A model generated the notes under the pieces. It did not search any database. It was given only the letters and a program-made list of their open reading frames with translations, and was not told the origin of the DNA. From Methylotenera oryzisoli (lineage in GTDB: Bacteria; Pseudomonadota; Gammaproteobacteria; Burkholderiales; Methylophilaceae): DNA of 64,000 bases. Shown here one piece after another: positions 54,401 to 63,097 of this stretch. Numbering within the stretch: the stretch's first letter is position 1; each line of letters opens with the position of its first letter. The stretch lies in NCBI RefSeq assembly GCF_004661485.1, contig NZ_PQVH01000002.1, positions 186,001 through 250,000 on the forward strand, read 5' to 3'. The position numbers were made by a program, and so were the translations under genes.

Positions 54401-55246
54401 CTATCGATTGCTTCCACTTCGTGGGTCTAGTGCATCACGCAAACCCTCACCGAGCAGATTATAACCTAACACGGTAATTAAAATCGCTAATCCTGGAAAC
54501 AACGATAGCCACCAAGCAAACTGAATGTATTCTTTTCCATCGGTAAGAATGTTGCCCCATGACGCTTGAGGTGCTTGTACGCCTAAACCTAAAAAGCTTA
54601 AGCCTGATTCCATGAGCACGGCACCAGCTACCCCTAAGACTGCACTGACGATAATAGGGGTTAAGCTATTAGGCAGTAAATGGGTGAAGATGAGTCTAGC
54701 GTTTTTTGCGCCTAGTGTACGCGAAGCCATGACGAACTCGCGTTCATTTAAGCTCAAGAACTCCGCACGTACCAGCCTTGTAACACCCATCCATGAAGTA
54801 AGGCCGATCACGATCATGATGTTAATGATAGAGGGCGTTAAAAATGCAATCACGGCCAGTATCAGGAAAAAGCTAGGGATAGATAGCATGACGTCAACGA
54901 TACGCATGATACATGTATCTACCCAGCCGCGATAAAAGCCAGCCAGCGCACCAAGTAATATGCCGATAGCCGTTGATATACCGACAGCCACCAGACCGAC
55001 GAGTAATGATATGCGGCCGCCGAACAGCATACGGCTCAGTACATCGCGCCCTAATCCATCGGTGCCCATCCAGTGTTGCATAGAGGGCTGTAATAGAATG
55101 GCTTTTACATCTATGTAATTAGGGTCGTATGGTGCAACTACGGGGGCGAGCATCGATAATACGAACACAAACATAATGATGATGAAACCCGCTAAAGAAA
55201 GTGGGTTAGATAAGGCTTTTTTAATTAGGCTGGTCTGCATGTTCAT
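54401..55246 (-). CDS. Peptide-type ABC transporter permease (DppC/OppC family)
   Basis: 281 residues from ATG 55246, five bases after the stop of the upstream permease; the frame extends to 55294 but that would overlap it. Anchor helix near 18-38 (LAGFIIIMFVFVLSMLAPVVAPYDP), the DppC hallmark HWMGTDGLGRDVLSRMLFGGRISL near 60-83, four further membrane helices, and the ATPase-contact loop EFVMASRTLGAKNARLIFTHLLPN near 170. Forms the inner-membrane channel with the DppB-type protein. No ATPase gene follows. Confidence 0.92.
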   Translation of the reverse strand: MNMQTSLIKKALSNPLSLAGFIIIMFVFVLSMLAPVVAPYDPNYIDVKAILLQPSMQHWMGTDGLGRDVLSRMLFGGRISLLVGLVAVGISTAIGILLGALAGFYRGWVDTCIMRIVDVMLSIPSFFLILAVIAFLTPSIINIMIVIGLTSWMGVTRLVRAEFLSLNEREFVMASRTLGAKNARLIFTHLLPNSLTPIIVSAVLGVAGAVLMESGLSFLGLGVQAPQASWGNILTDGKEYIQFAWWLSLFPGLAILITVLGYNLLGEGLRDALDPRSGSNR

Positions 55247-55251
55247 GAGTG

Positions 55252-56274
55252 CTATGCCTTTGCTACGCCGCGGCGCACACGTGGGTCTGCCCATGCATAT
55301 GCAACATCGGCAAGCAGATTGCCAATAAGTGTTAGTGCGGAGCCTATCGTGAGTATGCCCATGACCACGGGGAAGTCGCGCATCAGCACTGCATCGTAAA
55401 ACAATTTGCCCATGCCTGGGATGGCGAAAATAGTTTCTGCAATCACTGAGCCGCCAATAAGGCCTGGGATTGATAAGCCTACAATGGTAATGAGCGGTAG
55501 CAACGCGTTGCGTAAGGCGTGTGTGTAGACTACTTTACGTTCACCTAAGCCTTTAGCGCGTGCAGTCGTGATGTAGTCTTGCTGCAGCACGTCTAGCATG
55601 CCGTTTTTCACAAATAAGGTGATGCCTGCAAGCCCTGTGATTGATGGAATAATCACAGGCAGCCATAAGTGGCTGAAAGAGTCTTTGATTTTATGCCAGG
55701 TATCTAATGAGTCGTAATTGAGGCTGTGCAGGCCGGAGATAGGAAACCAGTTATGTACTACACCCAGCCAGTACATCAGCAGTAGAGATAGCCAAAAGCT
55801 AGGGATAGAGAAGCCGATAAAGTTAAATAGGGTGATTGAACGGTCTTGCCAGCCTTGATATTTACGCGCGGCAATAATGCCCAATGGTATTGCTAGCGCT
55901 AAGGTGATAACTAGGCCGATGACATTAATCATTAAGGTGATTGGTAAAGCTTGTTGAATCATGCCTTCAGTCACATTGCCATCAGCATCTACGGTTTGCC
56001 AAAACACAGGTTTTTGGTGTGATGCAAACGAATTGCCAAAATCCAATGTGGCCATGCGCTTTAACCATAAACCATACTGCACGATGACAGGTTTATCTAA
56101 ATGATACATCTCACGTAGTTTTTGCCTAGACTCTTCGCTCGCTTTAGGGTTAAAAGCGGCTTCATTGTTGGTGATATCACCAGGTGCCAGATGCATGATA
56201 AAAAATGAGATCAGGCTGATGCCTATGAGCATCGGTATCATCCACAACACACGTTTGACTAGATATTTAATCAT
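55252..56274 (-). CDS. Peptide-type ABC transporter permease (DppB/OppB family)
   Basis: 340 residues with about six membrane helices. First helix RVLWMIPMLIGISLISFFIMHLAPGD; the coupling loop DYITTARAKGLGERKVVYTHALRNALLP is near 238-265. An insertion after helix 1, HLDKPVIVQYGLWL..LDFGNSF, and an extended periplasmic part near 80-110 are typical of the YejB-like branch. Follows the binding-protein gene after five bases. Confidence 0.93.
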   Translation of the reverse strand: MIKYLVKRVLWMIPMLIGISLISFFIMHLAPGDITNNEAAFNPKASEESRQKLREMYHLDKPVIVQYGLWLKRMATLDFGNSFASHQKPVFWQTVDADGNVTEGMIQQALPITLMINVIGLVITLALAIPLGIIAARKYQGWQDRSITLFNFIGFSIPSFWLSLLLMYWLGVVHNWFPISGLHSLNYDSLDTWHKIKDSFSHLWLPVIIPSITGLAGITLFVKNGMLDVLQQDYITTARAKGLGERKVVYTHALRNALLPLITIVGLSIPGLIGGSVIAETIFAIPGMGKLFYDAVLMRDFPVVMGILTIGSALTLIGNLLADVAYAWADPRVRRGVAKA

Positions 56275-56279
56275 AATAG

Positions 56280-57935
56280 TTATTGAGTGTTAATTTCATT
56301 TCTTCTTAAAGATTGTGGAATATACCAATCTTGTGAGTTATGGCCGATGCCGGCTGGTGGTGCAGGGTCGTCAATACCTTTAACGCGTTTATGTATTGCG
56401 GTTAAACCATAACCTGCAGAGAGGTAGATGACTGGGCTGTCTTCAAGCAGTATTTCCGCGAACTTATGGTAAATCACCATGCGCTTATCCGGGTTAAGTT
56501 CTAGCCGTCCTTGCTCAAGCAGTGCGTCAATTTTAGGGTTGTTGTAACCGATAAAATTAAATTGGCCAGGTGCTTGCTGGCTGGAGTGCCAAATGTTGTA
56601 TTGATCCGGATCTAAGCCCAGCCCCCAACCTAATACGACTACATCAAAATCACCGGTTTTAATGAAACGACTAATAAAGCTTGCCCATTCAATAGCGCGG
56701 ATTCTGACATCAATGCCAACTTCTTTCAGTCTGCGCTGGATCAGTACTGCTGATTTTTCACGCTCTTTATTTTGGTTGGTGATAATTTCAAAGCTAAATG
56801 GTTTGCCGTCACGTTCTAATATGCCATCGCTGTTGCTGTCATTGAAGCCAGCCTCTTGCAGCAAAGCACGCGCTTTGGCTGGATCGTAAGGGTAAGGTTG
56901 CAGGGCAGGGTTGCTCCAGCGCGTACCCGGTTTGTATGGCGAGGCAATGTTAATACCTAGCCCTAAGTAAACACCGTCTATGATTTCCTGTTTGTCGATG
57001 GCGTAGTTGATGGCGCGCCGTACACGCACATCATCAAAAGGTTTGTGTTTGAGGTTAAAGCCCATATAGGTGTAACTGTTGCCGAGTTCTTTATACAAGG
57101 CGAGTTTTTTGAGCAATTCAGGACGCGCAGGGATGATGCGCGAGTACTTGATCGGGTCTAGACCCATCAGGTCGATGTTGTCTGCCATTAACTCTAAAAA
57201 CTGTGCGGAGTTGTCAGGAATAATGCGCGTAACCAGATTGTCGATTTGTGCGGGCCCAAGGACAGAGTTGGCATTTCTGGAAAGCATCAGGTGCTCGCCG
57301 TGCTTCCAGTTGTCTAGTTTGTAATAGTTGCTGCCCACTGGCTTGCGCGCGAATGCGGTGGTGTGCAGGTCTTTACCCTCAAGCAGGTGTTTGGGTAGTA
57401 TTTGCAGGCCGGCCCAGCTATCTAGGGCTGGTGCATAGGCCTGCGCATAGGTGACACGGAACGTCTGCGGATCCGGTATCTCTGCCTTTTTTACCAGTAA
57501 GAAATCTGAAGCATAGGGGCTGGCGTTTTTTTCATCGGTCACGGCTTGCCAAGTAAACAGTACGTCTGCGCTGGTGAGTGGCTGGTTGTCTGCCCATTTT
57601 AGATTGGGCTTCAGCTTGAAAGTGATTGTTTTCTGGTCAGTAGATATTTGCCAGCTTTCAGTCAGGTCACCTTCTAGCTCAAGGTTCTTGTCGTATTTGA
57701 GTAAGCTATTAAAAATGTTGCTGCTGATTGCTGAGGATGCTGACTCTCCTGCGATCATGGAAATGAGCCCACTAGGCTCACCAGTCATTGCGTTAATCAA
57801 TGTGCCACCAGAGGCTTTCGGTGCGCTGACGTTATAGTCAATCTGATTTTGTTGGTCACTAGGCGCACCACACCCTGCAATCAGTAAGGTAAGTAACAGG
57901 ATGCTTGAGTTGTGTAGACTGAATAGTGGCGGCAT
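56280..57935 (-). CDS. ABC transporter substrate-binding lipoprotein (SBP family 5)
   Basis: 551 residues. Lipoprotein signal with lipobox LIAGC (Cys near 22). Family 5 (oligopeptide-type) features: GGTLINAMTGEPSGL after the linker, ESWQISTDQKTITFKLKPNLKWADNQPLTSADV split across about 92-125, and RRAINYAIDKQEIIDGVYLG near 305. It captures a peptide or peptide-like ligand in the periplasm; E. coli relatives with this gene set import peptides or antimicrobial microcin C. The exact ligand is not readable. First gene of the transporter unit, 29 bases after mltD. Confidence 0.92.
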   Translation of the reverse strand: MPPLFSLHNSSILLLTLLIAGCGAPSDQQNQIDYNVSAPKASGGTLINAMTGEPSGLISMIAGESASSAISSNIFNSLLKYDKNLELEGDLTESWQISTDQKTITFKLKPNLKWADNQPLTSADVLFTWQAVTDEKNASPYASDFLLVKKAEIPDPQTFRVTYAQAYAPALDSWAGLQILPKHLLEGKDLHTTAFARKPVGSNYYKLDNWKHGEHLMLSRNANSVLGPAQIDNLVTRIIPDNSAQFLELMADNIDLMGLDPIKYSRIIPARPELLKKLALYKELGNSYTYMGFNLKHKPFDDVRVRRAINYAIDKQEIIDGVYLGLGINIASPYKPGTRWSNPALQPYPYDPAKARALLQEAGFNDSNSDGILERDGKPFSFEIITNQNKEREKSAVLIQRRLKEVGIDVRIRAIEWASFISRFIKTGDFDVVVLGWGLGLDPDQYNIWHSSQQAPGQFNFIGYNNPKIDALLEQGRLELNPDKRMVIYHKFAEILLEDSPVIYLSAGYGLTAIHKRVKGIDDPAPPAGIGHNSQDWYIPQSLRRNEINTQ

Positions 57936-57964
57936 AGGCAGTATTTATCTATTAACGTTAGCTG

Positions 57965-59737
57965 TTATTGGATAATCAGCTTGGCGCCAGGGGTAATATG
58001 GCTGGATGATTTTTTGTTCCAACGTTTAAGGTCGGCCACTGCCACATCAAATTTATCAGCAATGCTGTGTAATGTGTCACCACGTTTAACGATATAAGTT
58101 TGCTTTTTGTCTGCAATGCTACTTTTGCTTGCAGATTTTTTAGCACCAACCGTGTCTTTAGCGTCTGAAACATCAATGCTCAATACTTGTCCGGTTTTTA
58201 GTTTGCCATTACGTAGCGCGTTAGCTGCCAATATTTGTTTTACGCTCACGCCGTAGTATTTAGCAATCGATTGCATCACCTCACCTTTTTTTACTTTGTG
58301 CATGATGGTTTGTTTTTGTGGCGCTTCTTTTTCTACTTCCTGATCCTCAATCACTGTTAGTGGTGCATCGTCATTGGCGTCAGATTTGGGCACCAATATG
58401 GTAGTGCTTTTTTTCATTTTAGCTTGCGCGGACAAATCATTAACGTCTCTTAGTTGGGCTAGATTCATCCCAAACTTGTTGGCGATTTTATCCATGCTCT
58501 CACCGCGTTTTGCCTGATACGTTTGCCAGTTTACTAGAGGTTTTTCGTAGTTAGCCAGGTTGGTTCTAAAGGTTTGTGCGGCCATGATCGGCAGCAGTAG
58601 TTCTAGGTTTTCACGGTCGCTATTAATCAGCGGGCGGTCATAGCTTGGGTTGAGTGCAAGAAACTCTTCATGATTAATTTCCGCAAGCTTTGCAACCAAA
58701 TGGGTGTCAATACGCGCTGGTGCGCTTACTTTAGCAAAGTAGGGCGTGTTAGCAATTGTAGGTATTTTTAGCCCGTAGTTACTTGGGTCTGTCATCAAGT
58801 TCTTGACGGCCTGTAGCTTAGGCACATAGTTCTTGGTTTCGTCAGAGAGGTTTAGGCTTTCGTAGTCTGTGGGTAGGCCCAATTTACGGTTGCGCTCGAT
58901 GGCTCGCCCAACCGTGCCTTCACCTGCATTGTAGGCGGCGAGTGCTAAATCCCAGGCACCAAACATGGCATGTAGCTTTTGCAGATAAGTAAGCGCTGCG
59001 TCGGTCGCCATGGTGATGTTGCGTCTGTTGTCTACCCACCAGTTTTGCTTTAAGCCAAAGTGTTTGCCTGTAGATGGAATAAACTGCCAGATGCCGGAAG
59101 CACTGCTTTTTGAGTAAGCTTTAGGGTTGTATGCACTCTCAATCATGGGCAATAGCGCAATCTCGGTTGGCATGCCACGTTTTTCTACTTCTTCAACGAT
59201 ATGGAACAAATAACGTTGGCTACGCTCGACCATGCGTTGTACGTAGTCCGGGCGTGAACTGTACCACTCCTCATGTTTAGTGGTGAGGGCTGAGGTTGAG
59301 TCTGGCATGGCATAGCCATTTTTGATGCGTTGCCACAGGTCATCGTGCTGCGGTGCAGACTGATCTAATGTTGCGGTGTTGGTTTCAGTGCTAGGGTTGG
59401 TTTTATTGTCTTTGATCGTGATTTCAAGGCTATCTGCTAGGCGGCCGCCTCGTAAAGGTTTTTGGCTTTGCAGTTCTTTAGTGGCTTCGGTTTTGCTGCC
59501 CAAATCTCGCATGGCTGGTTTAAACGAGTCGTCTGAGAAAATAATAATCTCATCACCAGCGACATTGGAAATAGTGTTGGATTCTGCCTGCGATGTACTG
59601 CTAAACATCATACCAGCAGTGGCTAGGCTGATGAAAAGTGTGGACTGAAGTGTGCGCACGAAGCTAACAGGAGTTTGGATGGATTGACCAATGCGTAAGA
59701 AAAATTGAGTACCCATAAAAACGCTCTTGTTCATCAT
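57965..59737 (-). CDS. mltD: Membrane-bound lytic murein transglycosylase D with LysM domains
   Basis: 590 residues. Signal region near 30-50 (STLFISLATAGMMFSSTSQA); the SLT goose-type lysozyme domain at about 165-330 has catalytic Glu in LLPMIESAYNPKAYSKS and SGIWQFIPSTGKHFGL. Three C-terminal LysM repeats bind peptidoglycan: about 390-435 (YQAKRGESMDKIANKFG), 468-512 (HKVKKGEVMQSIAKYYG) and 545-590 (YIVKRGDTLHSIADKF). Cleaves glycan strands to 1,6-anhydro products. The start is uncertain: ATG 59716, with AAGAG upstream, may be the true one. A palindrome sits just upstream of the start. Confidence 0.93.
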   Translation of the reverse strand: MMNKSVFMGTQFFLRIGQSIQTPVSFVRTLQSTLFISLATAGMMFSSTSQAESNTISNVAGDEIIIFSDDSFKPAMRDLGSKTEATKELQSQKPLRGGRLADSLEITIKDNKTNPSTETNTATLDQSAPQHDDLWQRIKNGYAMPDSTSALTTKHEEWYSSRPDYVQRMVERSQRYLFHIVEEVEKRGMPTEIALLPMIESAYNPKAYSKSSASGIWQFIPSTGKHFGLKQNWWVDNRRNITMATDAALTYLQKLHAMFGAWDLALAAYNAGEGTVGRAIERNRKLGLPTDYESLNLSDETKNYVPKLQAVKNLMTDPSNYGLKIPTIANTPYFAKVSAPARIDTHLVAKLAEINHEEFLALNPSYDRPLINSDRENLELLLPIMAAQTFRTNLANYEKPLVNWQTYQAKRGESMDKIANKFGMNLAQLRDVNDLSAQAKMKKSTTILVPKSDANDDAPLTVIEDQEVEKEAPQKQTIMHKVKKGEVMQSIAKYYGVSVKQILAANALRNGKLKTGQVLSIDVSDAKDTVGAKKSASKSSIADKKQTYIVKRGDTLHSIADKFDVAVADLKRWNKKSSSHITPGAKLIIQ

Positions 59738-59751
59738 AATGCAACATAGTA

Positions 59752-59767
59752 ACGAACGTGCGTTCGT
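59752..59767. promoter_or_regulatory. Inverted repeat upstream of mltD, candidate TetR-type operator
   Basis: ACGAACG-TG-CGTTCGT (59752-59767), seven-base perfect arms, 14 bases before the first mltD ATG. Repeats of this ACGAACG...CGTTCGT kind are typical TetR-family operators. No TetR gene is in the window. Confidence 0.5.
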
Positions 59768-59822
59768 AAAGTCAAGTTAAAATCACCGTAAATTACTTTA
59801 TAAAAATTGTCTATCTTCATGA

Positions 59823-60611
59823 TTAATATGAGTTTCTAAGCGCTCTCATTGCGCTGAATGTTTGTAAGAGGTTCGCATTTTTAGTATGTAAGGATGCTTG
59901 AATTTCAGGCATATGGCAGCGTAAAAATGGATTAGTTTCCAGCTCTAAAGCAAGGGTAGAGGGTAAGGTCGGCTGTCCTGATGTAAGCTGTACTTTTGCA
60001 TCCTGCTGACGCTTAACTAGCGACATGTTGCCGGGTTCTAAACCAAGCGCAAAGTTAATGTTGTGTAATGTGTACTCATGTGTGCAGTACACTTGCGTGC
60101 TCGCCGGCAGTGCTGTCAGTTTTTGTAATGATGCCATCATTTGTGCAGGTGTTCCTTCAAACAGCCTGCCGCAGCCAGCGCCAAATAGGGTGTCACCGCA
60201 AAACAGCCATTGTTGTGCCTGATGTTCAATGTAGTAAGCAATATGCCCGAGCGTATGCCCAGGTACATCAATCACTTTAGCACTGCTGATCCAATCACCC
60301 AAATACAGTTGCTCGGGCTCACTTACTGGTTTGTGTGCAAATGTGTATTGCTCTAATTTTGGGGCAAAAACTTCTGCATCAGGATATGTTCTTAATAGTA
60401 AATCGACCCCACCGATATGATCTTGATGGTGGTGAGTAATTAGGATGGTTTGTAAATCTAAATCCAGTTGTCTTAGGGTGTTAATGACAGGTGTAGCATC
60501 TCCAGGGTCAACGACAATGGCTTTGTGCTGGTTATGTATAAGCCACAGGTAATTGTCGCTGAAAGCGGGGATTGGAATAATTTGTAATGGATGTTGTATA
60601 TCGTCTATCAT
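59823..60611 (-). CDS. gloB: Hydroxyacylglutathione hydrolase (glyoxalase II)
   Basis: Hydrolyses S-lactoylglutathione to lactate and glutathione, ending methylglyoxal detoxification. 262 residues of the metallo-beta-lactamase fold: metal site THHHQDHIGG (about 59-68), VPGHTLGHIAYY (about 118), FCGDTLFGAGCGRLFEG (about 140) and the C-terminal glutathione-site RCHMPEIQ region. Divergent from the methyltransferase-like gene at 60678. Confidence 0.95.
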   Translation of the reverse strand: MIDDIQHPLQIIPIPAFSDNYLWLIHNQHKAIVVDPGDATPVINTLRQLDLDLQTILITHHHQDHIGGVDLLLRTYPDAEVFAPKLEQYTFAHKPVSEPEQLYLGDWISSAKVIDVPGHTLGHIAYYIEHQAQQWLFCGDTLFGAGCGRLFEGTPAQMMASLQKLTALPASTQVYCTHEYTLHNINFALGLEPGNMSLVKRQQDAKVQLTSGQPTLPSTLALELETNPFLRCHMPEIQASLHTKNANLLQTFSAMRALRNSY

Positions 60612-60677
60612 CTGCTTAAGTATATTACTTTACTAAAATATAGTTTGTTTTAATTCCATTAAAGTGACATCAACGCT

Positions 60678-61466
60678 ATGAGCCAGCAACTAAATACATC
60701 AGCACCGCTGCATCCAGAGCATCAATGGCTAAATTCAGCGCTTGGTCGTTACTTGCAACAGGAAGAGCAGGTGCTGTATGACCAGGCGGTGGTCGATTTA
60801 TTTGGGTTTAACGCACTGCAAATTGGCTGTTTGCAAATGGATTTGCTGCGTAGTTCACGTATCGCCAACAGATACAAATCTACAGAGTATATGAACGCGG
60901 CAGAGTTCCCACATTTGTATTGCTGTGATGACTTTCTACCTGTCGCAGATGCGAGTTTGGATTTATTGATCTTACCGCATCGGCTTGAATTTAGTGAGCG
61001 CCCTCATCAAACGCTGCGTGAAGCAGAGCGCGTGATGATGCCGGAAGGACATTTGTTGATATCAGGTTTTAATCCGCTGAGTTTATGGGGCATGGCGTTA
61101 TTTTTAAGAAATTTACTGCACAACAATGATGCCGCTGCGAAGACATTTCCGTGGAATGCCAGTTTTATTGGCCTAGGCCGATTAAAAGACTGGTTAGCAT
61201 TGCTGGGGTTTGAGGTGATTTCGGTACAAATGTGCTGTCATACGCCACCGTGTGAGCAGGAGTCCTGGCATCGCCGCTTTAGCTTTATGGATAAGCTTGG
61301 CGCAAAGTGGCTCTCGGCAATTGGCGGCGTATATTTTATTGTGGCCAAAAAACGCGTGGTAGGCATGACGCCTCTTAAGCCTAGCTGGAAAACTGCGCCA
61401 GTAAAACCAAATTTGGTAGTACGCCCAACACAACGTAAGCCCAGCCAGCGTGGGCATGTTGAGTGA
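60678..61466 (+). CDS. Class I SAM-dependent methyltransferase-like protein
   Basis: 262 residues. A degenerate methyltransferase fold: the SAM loop region (ALQIGCLQMDLLRSSRI, about 45-61) lacks the usual GxGxG, while ADASLDLLILPHRLEFSERPHQTLREAERVMMPEGHLLISGFNP (read in parts, about 95-140) keeps the typical post-motif strands. LSLWGMALFL near 142 is also typical. Homologues stand divergent to gloB in many betaproteobacteria. Substrate unknown; catalysis is possible but not assured given the altered loop. Confidence 0.8.
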   Translation: MSQQLNTSAPLHPEHQWLNSALGRYLQQEEQVLYDQAVVDLFGFNALQIGCLQMDLLRSSRIANRYKSTEYMNAAEFPHLYCCDDFLPVADASLDLLILPHRLEFSERPHQTLREAERVMMPEGHLLISGFNPLSLWGMALFLRNLLHNNDAAAKTFPWNASFIGLGRLKDWLALLGFEVISVQMCCHTPPCEQESWHRRFSFMDKLGAKWLSAIGGVYFIVAKKRVVGMTPLKPSWKTAPVKPNLVVRPTQRKPSQRGHVE

Positions 61467-61521
61467 TTGAGATGTTGCGTGGCTTCGGTAGCTTCAAGTA
61501 ATGGCTTGAATTGCCGGTTGG

Positions 61522-62538
61522 TTACATCTGCATCAATGCCTTTCTCACTTCAGCCTCATCAATATCTTTACCAATAATGACAATGCGCGACATTGCATCT
61601 TCTTCATCCCAACCCTCTAGCAACGTGGGTGGATAGGGAGTGAAGTGCACGGCATGAATCGCTAGCGGTGCTGGCTGGTCTTCTGCGTGAATAATGCCTT
61701 TTAAGCGTAATAGTTTGGCGCCATGGGTTTGGCACAGCTTCAAAATTACAGGTTTTAGATCGCGCCAGTTCAAGGGCTTGGGCATGGTGACGGTAAAGCT
61801 GGTAATACCATCTTGATGTGGTTTTTGCGGCAACGTGCCCTTAGGTGCGCTGGCTTTGCTTGGCGTGCGTAACCAGCGTTGCGGTGCTGCAGTTTTGCCT
61901 GTGGGGTCAAATAAGCCAACATCAATGATGTGATCCGGGTTGATTTCGCCATGCTTAATCAAATGCTGATTAGCCCCCGGGTTAATTTCTGCAAGTTTTT
62001 CCTGTAGTGCCTGTATCTGTGCCGGTGCTGCGATATCGGTTTTAGTCAGTAACAGAACATCGGCTACCGCTGCCTGTTTGAGGGCTTCTACATTGTTTTC
62101 TAATTGACTTAGTCCATAAACGCTATCAATTGTGACGACAACTGCATCTAACCTGAAGGTTGATTCAATCACTGGTTCATTCATTAAGTTGCCCAAAATC
62201 GGGCCGGGGTCAGCCATGCCGGTGGTTTCTATCACCAAGCGATTAAATTGCGGAATCGCCTGTAATGCACGCTTAAAGAATAAATCGCGCATGGTATCTG
62301 CTAGCTCGTTTTTTAAGGTGCAGCAGACGCAGCCTGAGTTCAATAATACCGTGTTGTCTGCAATGTGTTCACTATCTACCTGTGTGGCCAGAATGTGGTC
62401 TAGGCCTGTTTCACCGAGTTCATTAATGATGACGGCAGAGTCATGCATTTTAGGGTCACTCAGCAGCTTGTTGAGTAGCGTGGTTTTACCAGAGCCTAAA
62501 AAGCCTGTGAGCAATGTAACGGGGATGCGTTTATCCAT
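61522..62538 (-). CDS. zigA: CobW/COG0523-family GTP-binding metallochaperone, ZigA-like
   Basis: 338 residues: Walker A TLLTGFLGSGKTTLLN at the N-terminus, the metal-binding CxCC in NSGCVCCTLKNEL (about 68-80), the G3-like VIETTGMADPGP near 105, TKTD-type G4 (LLLTKTDIA) near 163, and a CobW C-terminal domain (about 240-335). COG0523 proteins deliver zinc or other metals to client enzymes; ZigA-type members are derepressed in zinc starvation. It lies 70 bases downstream of a Fur-family zur-like gene on the same strand, which supports the zinc assignment. Confidence 0.88.
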   Translation of the reverse strand: MDKRIPVTLLTGFLGSGKTTLLNKLLSDPKMHDSAVIINELGETGLDHILATQVDSEHIADNTVLLNSGCVCCTLKNELADTMRDLFFKRALQAIPQFNRLVIETTGMADPGPILGNLMNEPVIESTFRLDAVVVTIDSVYGLSQLENNVEALKQAAVADVLLLTKTDIAAPAQIQALQEKLAEINPGANQHLIKHGEINPDHIIDVGLFDPTGKTAAPQRWLRTPSKASAPKGTLPQKPHQDGITSFTVTMPKPLNWRDLKPVILKLCQTHGAKLLRLKGIIHAEDQPAPLAIHAVHFTPYPPTLLEGWDEEDAMSRIVIIGKDIDEAEVRKALMQM

Positions 62539-62608
62539 AGGTTGAGATTTATCTTAATATTCAATTTATCTGGTGTTGAGTTTGTTGGGGGCTTGCTCAA
62601 GTTAAATG

Positions 62609-63070
62609 TCAGCGTGTTTGCGTGTTGCAGTGCTGACACAAGCCTTTGATGTTAATATCAATAGATTCAACATGATACAGCTCCAGTACTTGTTTTGGAA
62701 ACTGTGGCTTCAACTCATGTATGCAGGTTACTTCACCGCACGAAGTACAGTGCAGGTGTGCATGCTGGTGCGCGTTCGGTAGTAGCTGCTTTTTGTTTGC
62801 ATTGGCTTCACTGCGTGTGTAAGTATTGTGTGAAAACTGGAATTTCCATGCGCGGTTTTCACCTGAAATTTTATGAATTAGATGGTGTTCCGTTAGCCAA
62901 TCCAGCACACGGTAAATAGTGACGCGATCAAACTCTTTTTGGCTGGCCATTTGCTCTAAGATTTCAGAATGGCTTAGTGCAGTGCGCGCGCTGGTAAGCA
63001 CTGTTAGTACGGCAAGGCGCGCTTTGGTTGACCGTAAGCCAGCATCAGTAAAAATTTGTTGTGTATTCAT
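62609..63070 (-). CDS. zur: Fur-family transcriptional regulator, probable zinc uptake regulator
   Basis: 153 residues from ATG 63070 (an ATG two codons upstream is also possible). DNA-binding winged helix with LRSTKARLAVLTVL and VTIYRVLDWLTEHHLIHKI; metal region HAHLHCTSCGEVTCIHEL and a second Cys pair GLCQHC near the C-terminus form the structural zinc site. Identity as Zur instead of Fur or PerR rests on adjacency to the CobW/ZigA gene and the short Cys-rich end. I saw no clear Zur box in the 70 bases before zigA. Confidence 0.82.
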   Translation of the reverse strand: MNTQQIFTDAGLRSTKARLAVLTVLTSARTALSHSEILEQMASQKEFDRVTIYRVLDWLTEHHLIHKISGENRAWKFQFSHNTYTRSEANANKKQLLPNAHQHAHLHCTSCGEVTCIHELKPQFPKQVLELYHVESIDINIKGLCQHCNTQTR

Positions 63071-63097
63071 GAGCAACTGTAGTGAGTTAGGGGCGCA

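Noticed and set aside
60678-61466. Call of this gene as a ubiquinone or tRNA methyltransferase
   Set aside because: The SAM-binding loop is altered and no substrate-defining motif is visible, so only the fold is reported.
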